NCBI GenBank assembly: GCA_024663395.1
Contig: JANFAH010000018.1
Span: forward strand, 1,116,001 to 1,180,000
Source: Pisolithus tinctorius
Taxonomy: Eukaryota > Basidiomycota > Agaricomycetes > Boletales > Pisolithaceae
Direction of reading: 5' to 3'
Length of the DNA: 64,000 nt
Of this stretch, positions 1 through 11,166 are shown piece after piece; positions within the stretch are counted from its first letter, which is position 1; each line of letters begins with the position of its first letter. The notes beneath the pieces were generated by a model. That model ran no database searches. It worked only from the letters and a program-made list of their open reading frames with translations, and had not been told where the DNA came from. The position numbers were made by a program, and so were the translations under genes.

Positions 1-120
1 AGGTCAGCTTAGGACTTTTTCATTGTGGGACCTGGGGGCTTAGTCTGTGCCTGCTAATGCAGGCCAGCTTTGTGGGTTCTGGGGGATTTATAGTCTGTGC
101 CTGCCAGTGCAGGCCAGCTT
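1..120. repeat. Short tandem/direct repeat at left edge
   Basis: Three starts of a 50-60 bp unit are visible, beginning AGGTCAGCTT (1), AGGCCAGCTT (61) and AGGCCAGCTT (111), with the shared core TAGTCTGTGCCTGC at 41 and 91. No convincing coding sequence. The opening AGGTCAGC resembles the start of the 45-bp unit of the large array further right, but I cannot say whether they are related. Confidence 0.55.
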
Positions 121-261
121 CTGACTGACATCTGTATTATCTTTGTACTAGTTTTTTAAATACCTTATTTTCTCTAGAGATCTCAGTGTCTTTCTGGGGA
201 GGGGCCCCTCCAGGATGCCTGAGGTCTCAGTTCCACTTGGAACATTTGCTCTGTAACTTAG

Positions 262-421
262 TCCTGTATTTTTCTTGGCTGTGTATTTGCTCAATCCTGT
301 ATTTTCTTGGCTGTGTATTTGCTCAATCCTGTATTTTCTGGGCTGTGTATTTGGTTGGTCATTCCTGTATTTCCTTGGCTGTGTATTTGGTTGGTCAATC
401 CTTGTAGTTGCTAGGCTGTGT
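262..421. repeat. Tandem repeat, 32-36 bp unit, about 5 copies
   Basis: The core TCCTGTATTTTCTTGGCTGT recurs at 262, 295, 327, 363 and (decayed) 399, giving spacings of 33, 32, 36 and 36 bp. Small open frames on both strands here are by-products of the repeat and I do not call them genes. Confidence 0.8.
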
Positions 422-463
422 AACATGAATTGCCCCCATGCTGCTTGATTTTTTGAAGTTGTG

Positions 464-483
464 TAACCCTAACCCTAACCCTA
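464..483. repeat. Interstitial telomere-like tract (TAACCC)3
   Basis: Three perfect TAACCC units plus TA. This is the complement of TTAGGG, the telomere repeat of most filamentous fungi. It lies inside unique-looking sequence and is far too short to be a telomere. It may be a short insertion at a healed break or a relic of a subtelomere. Confidence 0.8.
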
Positions 484-1465
484 GCAAAGGACATGCACTG
501 GGCAAAGTAGAAATCCCACCACCCTGGTGATTGAGTCAAAGGGTAAACCTGAGGGTCAGATAAGAGTGAAATCTAAGGGATCCATACCACATGGGGTGGG
601 GGTGAGGTTGTGTGTAAGTAGTAGGCAAATGGGTATGGCATAGGCCAAAGACTTGGGACCCAAGACCAAGGTAATCAATCCATTGGTCTAAGCTCATGTC
701 CAATCCATTGGGTCTAACCTTTACCATACTGGACCATACCTGTCAGTCTTTGGATTACTGGCACTTGGGATCTTTGTGTTGGCTGTGCATACCTACATTG
801 TAGCCTGCATTGCTTGTTGGTAGTACATACATATGTTGGTAACTCATGTGGTAGATACCTCAGTTTGAATAAAAACTGTAATACCTCTATAGGTCTTCTT
901 TATCAGCCTTCTGTCAGGACTTGTACAAGAACACTGCTACATAACATGTCAACTACAGAGCAGGTCCACTTTGTGTTCAGTATCATTTGATCAACTTCAT
1001 AACATCTCAGCTGTAATGTCCCACCCTTGGTACTGCATTGGTACTTGTCAGTGAACATCAGCAGATCCCTAGAGCTTTATACCCCCCTTGGGTGAGAGGA
1101 TCAGTTCTAACCTGATAAGAGACTTTAAAAGAAAACAAGCAGATAGACAACTAAGTGCAGAATGTTAGATTAGGATCAAACATGAAGCATGGAGACATGG
1201 AAAGAGACTGTCAAGATTGGTTGCTCCTAGGGACAAAGGGGGGGGTTCCACAACACTTAGTGATGAATGCTGATGTGGTACTGTCTACTGGCGGGCACAA
1301 CCAAAAGGTGCCTAGTGGTGAAGGGAGACCTGCTGAAAGGCCAAAAAGCAAGTAATGTGGAGGGGGCTTACTCTGTACATTGCCATGCTATCTTGCAATG
1401 CCCTCATACAAGTTTTCACAGAAAGCTGAAGGTACCAAAATTGAACCTCTTATTGGTATGGGTAT
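484..1465. other. AT-rich, CpG-poor stretch without a supported gene
   Basis: Only short, unconserved open frames occur and I see no domain signature. CpG is rare while TpG and CpA are frequent, as in methylated repeats. Phrases such as CACTTGGGATCT (about 755) and the AACTTGTACAAGAACAC area near 915-930 recur in diverged form near 49,990-50,150, so this looks like decayed interspersed repeat. Confidence 0.5.
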
Positions 1466-1499
1466 GTGCATCTCCCAGTGAGGTCAGCCAACTCCACTT

Positions 1500-3170
1500 G
1501 CAGGAGGTGGGTGCATCCTCCAAACAGGTTGGCTGACCCCACTTCCAGGCAGTGGGTCTACCCCCCAAACAGGTCAGCCTACCCCACTTCCAGGAGGTGG
1601 GTCCATCCTCCAAACAGGTCAGCCGACCCCACTTTCAGGCAGTGGGTCTACCCTCCAGCCAGGTCGGCCAAACCCACTTTCAGGCAGTGGGACCATCCTC
1701 CAAACAGGTCGGCTGACCCCACTTTCAGGCAGTGGGTCTACCCTCCAGCCAGGTCGGCTGACCCCACTTCCAGGCAGTGGGTCCACCCTCCAGCCAGGTC
1801 AGCCGAACCCACTTCCAGGCAGTGGGTCCACCCTCCAAACAGGTCGGCTGACCCCACTTTCAGGCACTGGGTCCACCCTCCAAACAGGTTGGCCAAACCC
1901 ACTTTCAGGCAGTGGGTCTGCCCTCCAGCCAGGTCAGCTGACCCCACTTTCAGGCACTGGGTCCAACCTCCAGCCAGGTCAGCCAACCCCACTTTCAGGC
2001 ATTGGGTCCAACCTCCAGCCAGGTCAGCCGACCCCACTTTCAGGCACTGGGTCTGCCCTCCAGCTAGGTCGGCTGACCCCACTTCCAGCCAGTGGGTCCA
2101 ACCTCCAGCCAGGTCAGCTGAACCCACTTCTAGGCAGTGGGACCATCCTCCAAACAGGTCGGCTGAACCCACTTCTAGGCAGTGGGACCATCCTCCAAAC
2201 AGGTCGGCCGACCCCACTTTCAGGCAGTGGGTCTACCCTCCAGCCAGGTCGGCTGACCCCACTTCCAGGCAGTGGGTCCAACCTCCAGCCAGGTCGGCCA
2301 AACCCACTTCTAGGCAGTGGGACCATCCTCCAAACAGCTCGGCTGACCCCACTTTCAGGCACTGGGTCTGCCCTCCAGCCAGGTTGGCCAACCCCACTTT
2401 CAGGCACTGGGTCCACCCTCCAGCCAGGTTGGCCAACCCCACTTTCAGGCACTGGGTCCACCCTCCAGCCAGGTCAGCCGACCCCACTTCCAGGCACTGG
2501 GTCCAACCTCCAGCCAGGTCGGCCAACCCCACTTTCAGGCACTGGGTCCAACCTCCAGCCAGGTCGGCTGAACCCACTTCTAGGCAGTGGGACCATCCTC
2601 CAAACAGGTTGGCCGACCCCACTTTCAGGCACTGGGTCTGCCCTCCAGCCAGGTCAGCTGACCCCACTTCCAGGCAGTGGGTCCAACCTCCAGCCAGGTC
2701 GGCTGAACCCACTTCTAGGCAGTGGGACCATCCTCCAAACAGGTCGGCCGACCCCACTTTCAGACACTGGGTCTGCCCTCCAGCCAGGTTGGCTGACCCC
2801 ACTTTCAGGCACTGGGTCTGCCCTCCAGCCAGGTCGGCCGACCCCACTTTCAGGCACTGGGTCCACCCTCCAGCCAGGTCAGCCAACCCCACTTCCAGGC
2901 ACTGGGTCCAACCTCCAGCCAGGTTGGCCAACCCCACTTTCAGGCACTGGGTCCACCCTCCAGCCAGGTCGGCTGACCCCACTTTCAGGCACTGGGTCCA
3001 CCCTCCAGCCAGGTCGGCTGACCCCACTTCCAGGCACTGGGTCTGCCCTCCAGCCAGGTCGGCTGACCCCACTTCCAGGCACTGGGTCTGCCCTCCAGCC
3101 AGGTCGGCCAACCCCACTTTCAGGCACTGGGTCTGCCCTCCAGCCAGGTCGGCCAACCCCACTTCCACAC
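1500..3170. repeat. 45-bp minisatellite, about 37 units
   Basis: Units of exactly 45 bp run in tandem. Each has the consensus blocks AGGTCGGCTGACC, CCACTTTCAGGCACTGGG and TC(C/T)(A/G)(A/C)CCTCCAGCC. Because 45 is divisible by 3 and units rarely contain a stop, one plus frame (1466-3214, 582 codons, a 15-residue repeat with RHWV and PPAR blocks) and two minus frames stay open over long distances. Openness on both strands argues that the repeat, not selection for protein, explains the frames. Each unit carries a 12-bp palindrome or near-palindrome (GGTCGGCCGACC, GGTCAGCTGACC, or versions with one mismatched pair). Confidence 0.9.
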
Positions 3171-3239
3171 ACCGGCCTACCCACCTTTGGGCACCATCGG
3201 CCAACATCGGTTAGTCCCACTTTTAGGACAAAATGTACA

Positions 3240-4496
3240 TGTCGGATGACCCACTTTCAGGCCTACAGGTGACTGAAGGGTCTGTGTGTCCAGGTCCAGA
3301 ACATAGTAGACATCTCAGAGGATTGTTCCACTTGTGCAGCCATCCTCGAGATGCATGGAGACTTCGATTCTCCCTTTCCCAATAGCTTGTATGGTTCTGC
3401 CATCACTGACAATCACTGGTTGCAAGGGTGACAGTTTGCTGAATGTTGCAAACCACAAGCATTGGCAGCACATGTGTGCTGAGGCACCAGAGTCAACTAC
3501 CCACTCCGATGCACTGGTCTCAGGGCAGGTGCATGCCATGAATAGGCAAAGAGGTCTGCTATCCTCTTCTGCAACAGTTGCAACCTTGGCTGTTAACTCT
3601 GTTTTTTCCTTGGATTTATCCTTGCTCCCTTGTGCAGATCCCTGTGGTGCAGCTTTGGCTGCTTCATCTGCCTTCTTCTTGTAGCATTCATCCTCCGTAT
3701 GTCCAGTTTTGCCACAGGGGGCATAGATACACTTCTTCTTCTTTTTCTTCCTGTCTGTTGCCTTTGACTTTTTACCCAGGTTGGTCTTAGCAGCAAGAGC
3801 AGAATGCATTGTCAAAGTCTGTTGTGTTCTTTCTTCTACCAGGACTTGGGATATGACAGTCTCAATGGTGAGCTTGTCATCTGAGGACATAAGGATTGTC
3901 CAGAGTGTGGAGTATGACTGCGGGAGGGATATCACCATCATGATTGCTACCAGTGAGTCATCAAGGGGTTGACCAAGCAACAAGAGGATGTGGGCTTTTT
4001 GCCACATGGCATTTAGCTGTGTTTCCATAGGCTGGTCATCAGCAAGTGTGCCACAAAACAGTTCTCCTATAAGGTAGGCTATGGATTGCTTTCCCTTTCC
4101 TTCATACTGTTCACTGAGCTTGGTCCAGGTCTCTGCTGCAGTACTAGCATACAGAACACCACTAAGAGGCTTGTCCTTGAGTGTTAAGGTAATCTGTGCA
4201 CATGCTTCTTTGTCTTTCATTAACCATTCCTCATACTGGTCTGGGTTCATGTTTGCATCCAGAGCTTTCTTCTCCATGCCAGCAACTATGTTCCAGAGGC
4301 CTTGTATACCTAGGACTTTCTGCATTCAAAACTTCCACATTTGATAATTTGCTCCATCATCTGCGAGGGGCATTATATCATAGAGTCGACTCAAGCCTTG
4401 GGTGACCCTGGCACTAGTAGATGCAGAAACAGTTGTGTTCATGCTTGTCGATGGGCCTGATTGCCAGGATGTTGATGCTGACACTCCAGATGACAT
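3240..4496 (-). pseudogene. Ty1/copia-type retrotransposon gag-protease relic
   Basis: Read on the minus strand from ATG at 4496, the frame encodes a copia-type gag (UBN2/gag_2-like, with DGANYQMW near the start and a long helical region), a lysine-rich linker, a zinc knuckle with the pattern C-X4-C-X4-H-X4-C (CGKTGHTEDEC), and the aspartic protease start VVDSGASAHM. Two in-frame TGA stops break it: at 4326-4328 just after QMWKF, and at 3315-3317 just before a decayed DVYYVLDLD segment where the usual DVLYVP motif is expected. The element then runs out near 3240 at the edge of the 45-bp array. Integrase, reverse transcriptase and RNase H are absent. A dead 5' fragment. Confidence 0.85.
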
Positions 4497-5764
4497 GTCC
4501 ATAGGTTATTTGGTGGTACCACTTTTGAGTTCCTTGATACTGTAAGGTTAGAGCTGCACAGGGCTCATAACCTCTTAAGAGGAGGTTGAAATTAAGACTG
4601 TAAAGAAGATCTCAGGCTTCTGTGGTAAGAAGACTAAGTATTAACAAGCTAACCTGTAAAGAAGATCTATGGTAGTACATCAGTAAGGTAGCTGTAGGGT
4701 TAATATAGTAAACATACCTCAGGCTTCTGTGGTAAGAAGACTGAGGTGCACAAGGAAAAAACTAATTGCCTAAGTGCAAAGAATTATTATGTAAGCTTGT
4801 ATGCTGTAAGCAAATAAACATAGGGGACACATGTTCCAACACCTTGTGCTTATTGTATTCATTGTGTCTCATATTTATGTACATGTTTTCTCATTACTTA
4901 CAAAGAATGTAGCACATCTCACAATGAGACCACCCTTGTCATGTAAAACTCTGGGTTCAACACCTGGATGTCTCAGTATTGTTACACTTAGAGATATATA
5001 GCTTTGTACTGTACCTTTGTCACCTCAGATGTTGTCACTACTCATGTGTGACTGAGACTATTTTGTATAGATATATCTGTGACTGCCCCTGTCCTGGATC
5101 TCTCCCCAGCTTGCATAAGGGTACAGCACATAAGCTGAGACCAAGTGAGGTAGATCCAACCCTGGACCAGCTTCCCCCTGTGCACACTCTGAGACCAGTC
5201 ACTTTCCCATGCTACTGGACTTATTCCCACACTCCTGGCCTTGACTCCAGACCCTCAGACTTGGCCCCTGTCACCTGGACTTGAAGCCCAGTCACCCAAG
5301 GGTAAACCCATGCTTGAGAGGTGAGGGTCTTGAGAGGCTTTTGGGATGATTGGGTGAGGGTCAACAGAGGGATTATCAGTAACACTGTCCATCAGAAGTG
5401 GAGGGAATAGGGGAAAATTACCCCATTTCACTTATGTTGCAGAAGGCATATCCAGATTTGGCAGGGGAGGGGTGGATTGCTTCAAGAAGCATAACTGTAC
5501 TTAAATACATCTGGGAACCTCTGGGAACCACTGCTGGAGGTAGGGCCTGTTAGATGCATTGTTACTGTCACAAAAATATATCTAACAGACCACCATCCTT
5601 CCAAGAAACTCCTGCTTGAGGTGCAAAAGCACTTATGTTTGTGTTGGTCAATTCTGGTCTATCAATATGGAACCTGCTGTATCTGTAGTTCAGACAAAAC
5701 ATCCCCCAATCACATGTTGTAAAACAATACATGATAATACAGATTAACTGACATTCAAAGATCA
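4497..5764. other. CpG-poor region upstream of the gag relic, no gene
   Basis: No credible coding sequence. Direct repeats are present: GTAAAGAAGATCT near 4599 and 4652, and AGGCTTCTGTGGTAAGAAGACT near 4614 and 4717. They lie where the leader or LTR of the adjacent retroelement would be, so they may be LTR remains, but I cannot delimit TG...CA ends. The base composition changes abruptly at about 5,760, where CpG-rich host coding DNA starts. Confidence 0.45.
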
Positions 5765-8700
5765 TCACGTCCTGGATCGCGTCGTCGCTCTCGTAGTCCT
5801 GGTCTTTGCACCTCCAGTCCTGGCACCACCGCTCTCCTCTTTTTCCCCCTCCTTCGACTTCGCGCCTGCCGTAGTACCCCGTCTCGCGCGAGTAGTCGTC
5901 GCCGTCTTAACAATCGTCGCGTTTCCAGACGTATCCTGACCGCTAGACGCACTCTCCTCCTCTTTCGACGGCGTGTTTTCCTTATCCACAACCTCGGAGC
6001 TCACTTCCGGAACAGCTTTCGTAGTCGCCATCGAACCCGCTTTCTTTCTCGCCGTAGAAGTCCCAGCCTTAGTAGCACCTGCTGCGGGGGGTTTAACCGT
6101 CGACGGTGTAGGCGCTCGCCTAGTGCGACTCGCTGGACCAGCAACGCCACCTTCCGCCACATCCCGTTTCGCTTTCATGGTCGTCGTAGTTGTACGCGTC
6201 CTTCTTTTCGAGCCAGGTCCGTCTTCTTCAGCAGCATGACCTATCGTATCGAGCGGGTCGTTGTCATCCTCCTCAGCTGGTTGAGCGGTCTCACTGGGCG
6301 TTGACCTGCCCGACCTCGAACCTGAACCTGAACCACCTGAACCAGAACGACCACGTGCATTATTAGTCCCACTGCTCGTCGTTGTGCCGCCAACTCTCCG
6401 AACGCCGCTCCTCGTCCCCCGCGCAGCAGCATCATTCGGAGGTACAGTAGACGACGACCCCTGGCCTGCTTTGGTTGTTCCCAAACGAGATTTCGGTCTG
6501 GTAGCGGCGACAACAGGCTTGTTACGGGTCACTTTCGGCTCTACGACGACTTCAGGGATCGGTGCTCCCTTGGCACGACTTGGAGGTCGCTTCGGCGCCG
6601 TTGGCACCTACGAAGGGGACAGTTAGTGTTCACGATGCGATATACAGCGCGATGGAAAAGTGATGATACGTGTACTTACGACTTCAGAGTGACTCTCAGC
6701 CTTTATTTTCCTGCCTCCAACGGCTTTGGGTTCCGAGGATGCAGATGGTGGCAGCGGATTGCGCTAAGCATGAAGAGAATAAAATAAAATAAGCACGAGC
6801 CACCGCAACAGCAGTAGTACATAAAACGCACCTCATCGTTCACAGGTGTCTGCTTCCTCAATCTCAATGGCTTCGTCTCGCTCGGTGCATCCGGCACTTC
6901 AATTGTAGGGAGACCAGGGATATCATCAGTTGGTACCTCCTCGAGTTTCGAAACAGCCGTCCCCTCCGTCGCTGCCACTCCGGAATTCGCATTTAACCTG
7001 GGCGGCCGACGCCGCGTCGCGGGGGTCGGCGGCACAGCAGCATGTCCTAGTTCAGTCGCCTTCTCATCATTACCGTCATCATGTTCATAGCTTTCCTTTC
7101 CGGCGGACGCCTGCTGCCGATACACGACCGGCGTGACCATCATCTCTTTTACACCCTCCATCGTCGGTGTCTCATCACCTACCCTGCCCCTCCTCTCCTC
7201 CCTCAAAAACATCGTCTTTACCCCGTCCATACTCGGCGTCTGCACGCCCTCGCGAGAAATAGGAACGCCTTTGAATAGATGGCGCATGCTCCGCACGGCA
7301 GGGGTGGCAGCTCCGACGTCGTGTTTAGGCTTGGAGAAGAGATGTTTGAGCGAGCCCAGTTGGGGGGTCTGAGGGGATGGTCGGGTTAGGGCTGGAAGAG
7401 GAAGATCGGTTGGCGCGTCCTCGTCTTTTCCTTGGTTTGACGCTGGTAAATCGCCCTCGGCTCTGTTTTCCGCGCCAATATCTGGGGCTGCAGGGACCTC
7501 GACGTCCATTGGGCCACCGTCATCACTTTGTACATCACCATTCTCCTTATCACTCTCATCAACGTCACTCTTCCCATCTTCTTCCTCCGTACCATCCACA
7601 CTCTCATTATCATTCTCCTGGTTGTCTCCCAAGTCCACTCTTGTCCCAACCATAGACCCACTACTCTCCCCACTCTGCACCAACCCACTTTCGCTCCGTC
7701 TCCTCTTCAACCCCTCCACTGTCTGCTTCATCCTATCCAACAAAGACCGTGTATTTTCCTCGTCATCGCTTTCGCTGCGTCCCTCCTCCTCCCTCTCCTC
7801 AATAGAAACACCTACTTTGGCTGGAGAACCAAATCGCATTGCCATCTTCACAGGTGACAAACTTCGACTCCTCCCTTTCCCTACCACGTCCGTTTTCGTT
7901 GCATTCGTATTCAAGGTGGTGGCAAACAGCCCCGGCAACGGTGCTTGAGCATGGACATTTGAATGTCGTGGCCCCATACCCGGAACGTATCCTCCAAAAT
8001 AAGGATCTGGTGTCCTCAGCGCAGAACGACGTCTTTCTCTTATGGCCTGGAATATCGTCAAGGTCAAATTCATTCCTGAATGAAGTAGAAGAAATGCTTA
8101 CCTGTTTTTCCTCCTCGCTGAGCTTCCTCCGCTGAGGGCTCAGAACCCCCATTCCAACCTGCTCCTCCTGCTTCACCTTCCGTGGAGACATATGCAGCAT
8201 GTCCGTATCTAGATCCATCTCCTCTTCCTCTTTCTCATCCGGCACTGGCACGACGATATCTGTGACCTTCCATTTGGGCTCGACGCGGACTCTTTGTGGT
8301 CCGCCAAGTCCAACAGAGGAAGAAGAGGAATGTCCTCCAAACGAATTTCTCCCAGCACCTCGGCCCACGCCTGTAGTCAGACTGACGCGCGAGATTTGCG
8401 GTGTCATGAACGTTCCCAGGGGTCTGTGTGCGGGGAGAGCGTCAGTTAAATCGGATTGTTGGAGGTCTTCGGTGGACAGAGGTGGCGCCTCCTGATCGAC
8501 ATCCATCTCCACCTACGAGCCTTCAGCATATATCCTCCAAAGGCTTGCAACAAAGGACAGACAACTTACCTTTTCATTCTCAAGCTTCTCGTGTTTCTCG
8601 TCATCCTCAGGCGCAGCAGAGGACGAGCGGAACGGCCACCCGAGGCCTTTTACCAAGCCTAAACTCTTGCGCCATCCAGAGGATTGATCCGTTTCCTCTG

Positions 8701-9853
8701 TCTCCTCGTCCCTGTCTTCTTCTTCCTCGTCTTCCTCCTCGATCTCTTGAACATCCTCAAGGTCATCCACAATAACCTCTTCTACCTCTTTCTCCTCCAG
8801 CTCCTCTTCCTCCTGTTCGATTTCTTGTCGCAACACTGCACGTTGCGCCGAGCGAATGAGAACGGCACGGTGGAGTGAGGGACGGGCAGGTTTGCGATGG
8901 GGTGTTTGGTACATGTTTGGGTTGGATGTTTGGACACTGACTGGACGGCCAAATGCGCCGAGGCGGTGTGGTGTGGCGGGGGGTGCCGCGGATTGTTGAG
9001 GGCGTGGTGAGTGGGGAGGTTCCGGAACTTCGACCTCGACGGATTCGAGTATGACGAGGTCTTTGTCTTCTTCCAGAACATGGGGATGATCACCATCCAC
9101 GAGGACAATTTCTTTCTCTGCTTCATTCTCGTCTCCATCATTCTCGTCGGCGGCATCAGAATCGGAAGAAGAGTCGGAATCTTGTCCATTGTGTGCTCCC
9201 TGCAGAGTCTGGTATTGCTGTTTTAGCGGGGACGACCCTCGTCTCTTCAATGGTGTCTGCAAAATCCTCAAGTTCTCCACTGGATCTGCGTGTTTGCCTC
9301 TGGGCGTAAACACTTTTGCACTTCTGATCAACGACATTCTCAGCATCTTCTTCCTCGTCCTAGGTGTCATTTCAGCGTCAGTATCCACTGATGACCCGGA
9401 CGCGTTTTTTGTGGGCGAAGGTGAGGAGTAGAGTGCTGCACGCATTTCCTTGGGAGGATATGTAAACACAAATCGTTTACCGCGTATTTCGAGAGTGGAA
9501 TTGTTTGGTACGGGTATAGTAACTGGAAGTGAAGGATTCTGGGAAGGGAGAGCTAGACACCCGTCGACGAGTATACCTGATGTACCTAGCACAACGACAA
9601 ACGCCTTTCCGTGGCCAAAATGAGAGTTAGTGTACACACAACTGAGGAAACACGATGGCACCTTTTTCTCTTGAAAGATCAACTTCGCGTGTACTGGGCT
9701 CACTGATGAGTAGTACAACCTGACGCTGCAAGACGGGTCGCGTCCGAACGTGACTGTGTCGTCGTCGATGGGGAATGCTGCAACTGGCGTGGCTGGGTCG
9801 ACGCGTTTCATCAGTCGCAGCGTGCCAAACCGGCCAATCTCACTCGGGTCCAT
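5765..9853 (-). CDS. FHA-domain nuclear protein, Ki-67-like architecture
   Basis: Six exons: 9853-9662, 9604-8570, 8512-8102, 8046-6832, 6763-6680 and 6607-5765, giving about 1,259 residues; all joins keep frame and the first intron has a CTAAC branch site. Residues about 30-100 form an FHA phosphopeptide-binding domain, with the signature TFGRDPSCSVRL, then SPVH, the usual GR...S..H arrangement. A long acidic region (EEEEDEEEE runs) follows. Near residues 775-870 the motif TPxxxGVKxMF recurs in four forms (SLKHLF, SMRHLF, GVKTMF, GVKEMM), close to the GFKELFQTP core of Ki-67 repeats. The last 280 residues are basic and rich in Arg, Thr and Ser, as expected of a chromatin-binding tail. An N-terminal FHA, internal LKxLF repeats and a basic C-terminus match the Ki-67 layout; I infer a nuclear, phosphorylation-regulated chromosome protein. 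Orthology is not proven. Confidence 0.75.
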
Positions 9854-10010
9854 CGCGCTTGCTTATTAGTTGGTTTGGTCGAGTCTTCTCCGCGGTTCCA
9901 ACACGCTGTGATACCTTTATCACGTGATATACAAGTCATGTGACATATCACACAGACCTGATTTCACTGAGCGCTGACGTCACGCCTGCGCAAGGCAAAC
10001 AGGTATCAGC

Positions 10011-10376
10011 TCACGAGTTGCTAGAGGAACCTACCTCGAAGGCTGATAACCTGAGGATATTATTGGATACGAATGGCGGCGTATGTGAGGGGGTTTCAGG
10101 AGTTTCCTTAGGTGCGTCTCTTCTTTGTCTTTTTTGCCTCTCAATATCCATGGTGTCATTTCCGATTAAAAATATGTACACGACAAGGGAGATGGGGTAA
10201 GTGATTGTCGTGTCTGTGGGTAGCCTACCCGATTTTAACCGCTCCAGGCTACGTTTTTGGTACGTGTAGCCGTTAGACGATTTACTTGCTCGCCCACCGA
10301 TTGCGGACGTGCACGGCGCAAAAATAGAGAATTCGACGAACGGACTCTCGTCTACTTTGCAGATAACCTTTGGCAT
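10011..10376 (-). CDS. Conserved short fragment, function unknown
   Basis: A 121-codon minus-strand frame whose last third reads ETPETPSHTPPF and NNILRLSAFEVG. Related stretches occur at about 15,075-15,170 and 26,045-26,135 on the same strand. Between the 10-kb and 26-kb copies the protein is conserved while many third codon positions differ (GAA/GAG, ACT/ACC, AAT/AAC twice, ATC/ATT, GTA/GTC), which supports minus-strand coding. The frame probably joins other exons: GTAGGT follows GAG, and a GCGCAG acceptor lies about 45 nt on. I do not recognise the family. Confidence 0.4.
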   Translation of the reverse strand: MPKVICKVDESPFVEFSIFAPCTSAIGGRASKSSNGYTYQKRSLERLKSGRLPTDTTITYPISLVVYIFLIGNDTMDIERQKRQRRDAPKETPETPSHTPPFVSNNILRLSAFEVGSSSNS

Positions 10377-11100
10377 GTACTCGAGGTTTACGTCGAGAAC
10401 TGGAGGGTACCGATCGCGCGGGTGGCTTTGCTGACCAAGTATGTTTGCACGCCTTTCTGATCTACCACACGATTTGGTTGATACCTGGATTAACAGGGTC
10501 TAGGCACACTTCTCAGTCACAAGATTGGCGGTGATCACCATAACGTCGTATGCTTTCCTTGGACGCCATTCTTTAAGATGTTGGACATTTTGGTGCAGGA
10601 AGACGACGATTTCCTTGCAATTTGAGATTATGTTGTAAGGGAGTGTCTTACACATATGTACGTGCTATATATCTGTGTGAACGTTCAACGTAGCTAGCTG
10701 CGGTGGCATATTGATATCAGTGGAGCTGTAAACGGGGGTAGTTGTCTCTCCCTGCAGTTCTGCCCAGCGTCGTGGCGATGGCACGAACCGAGTCCGCAAC
10801 ATGGGCTAGGAACTTCCCACCATGATTAGCAGATCGGCGACGCAGGCTGCTGCCCCGAATGGGCAACAAGACTTTCCCACCTTGGTTTTCCGTGAAGTCG
10901 TTCAACGGCGCAAAATAATACAATGTTTGTGCAAGTCTTCGCTCGTCCGAAGTGGAACCAAGGCCAAGTGGCACTTAGCAGGCGTGTCGACGTATGTCTC
11001 GTTCGACGTTGAATGACAGTCGCCAACGCAGGTTTGAAATTTCAATTACAGGCCTGTCACGTAGCTCGCTCTCATCGGTCCACTGGGCAAACTCTTTTCA
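10377..11100. other. Intergenic, no gene recognised
   Basis: Contains an 85-codon minus-strand frame (10717-10974) with no domain I recognise and no visible partner exon. The right part, about 11,040-11,160, is a promoter repeated in diverged form at about 12,005-12,130 (see the next entries). Confidence 0.35.
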
Positions 11101-11108
11101 TATAAATA
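11101..11108 (+). promoter_or_regulatory. TATA box of small secreted protein gene 1
   Basis: TATAAATA, 59-66 bp before the ATG at 11167. The surrounding roughly 120 bp (CTCGCTCTCATCGGTC ... CAGCCTGA) recurs before the second gene, where the corresponding box is GATAAATA at 12071. The promoters were therefore duplicated with the genes. Confidence 0.6.
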
Positions 11109-11166
11109 CGCACACGTTGGTTTGCAAACAGCCTGACACCGACACTAGGTCTCCGCGTACAGCGCA

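Noticed and set aside
1155..1536. Overlapping short frames near 1.2-1.5 kb as genes
   Set aside because: CpG-poor repeat-like DNA, no conserved motifs, and frames run into the minisatellite.
1466..3214. 582-codon open frame reading a 15-residue repeat
   Set aside because: The 45-bp minisatellite leaves several frames open on both strands; there is no unique flanking coding sequence or start context, so the openness is explained by the repeat.
3315..4325. Intact gag gene
   Set aside because: Upstream in-frame homology to 4496 shows the frame is interrupted by TGA at 4326-4328, and the protease end is cut by another TGA.
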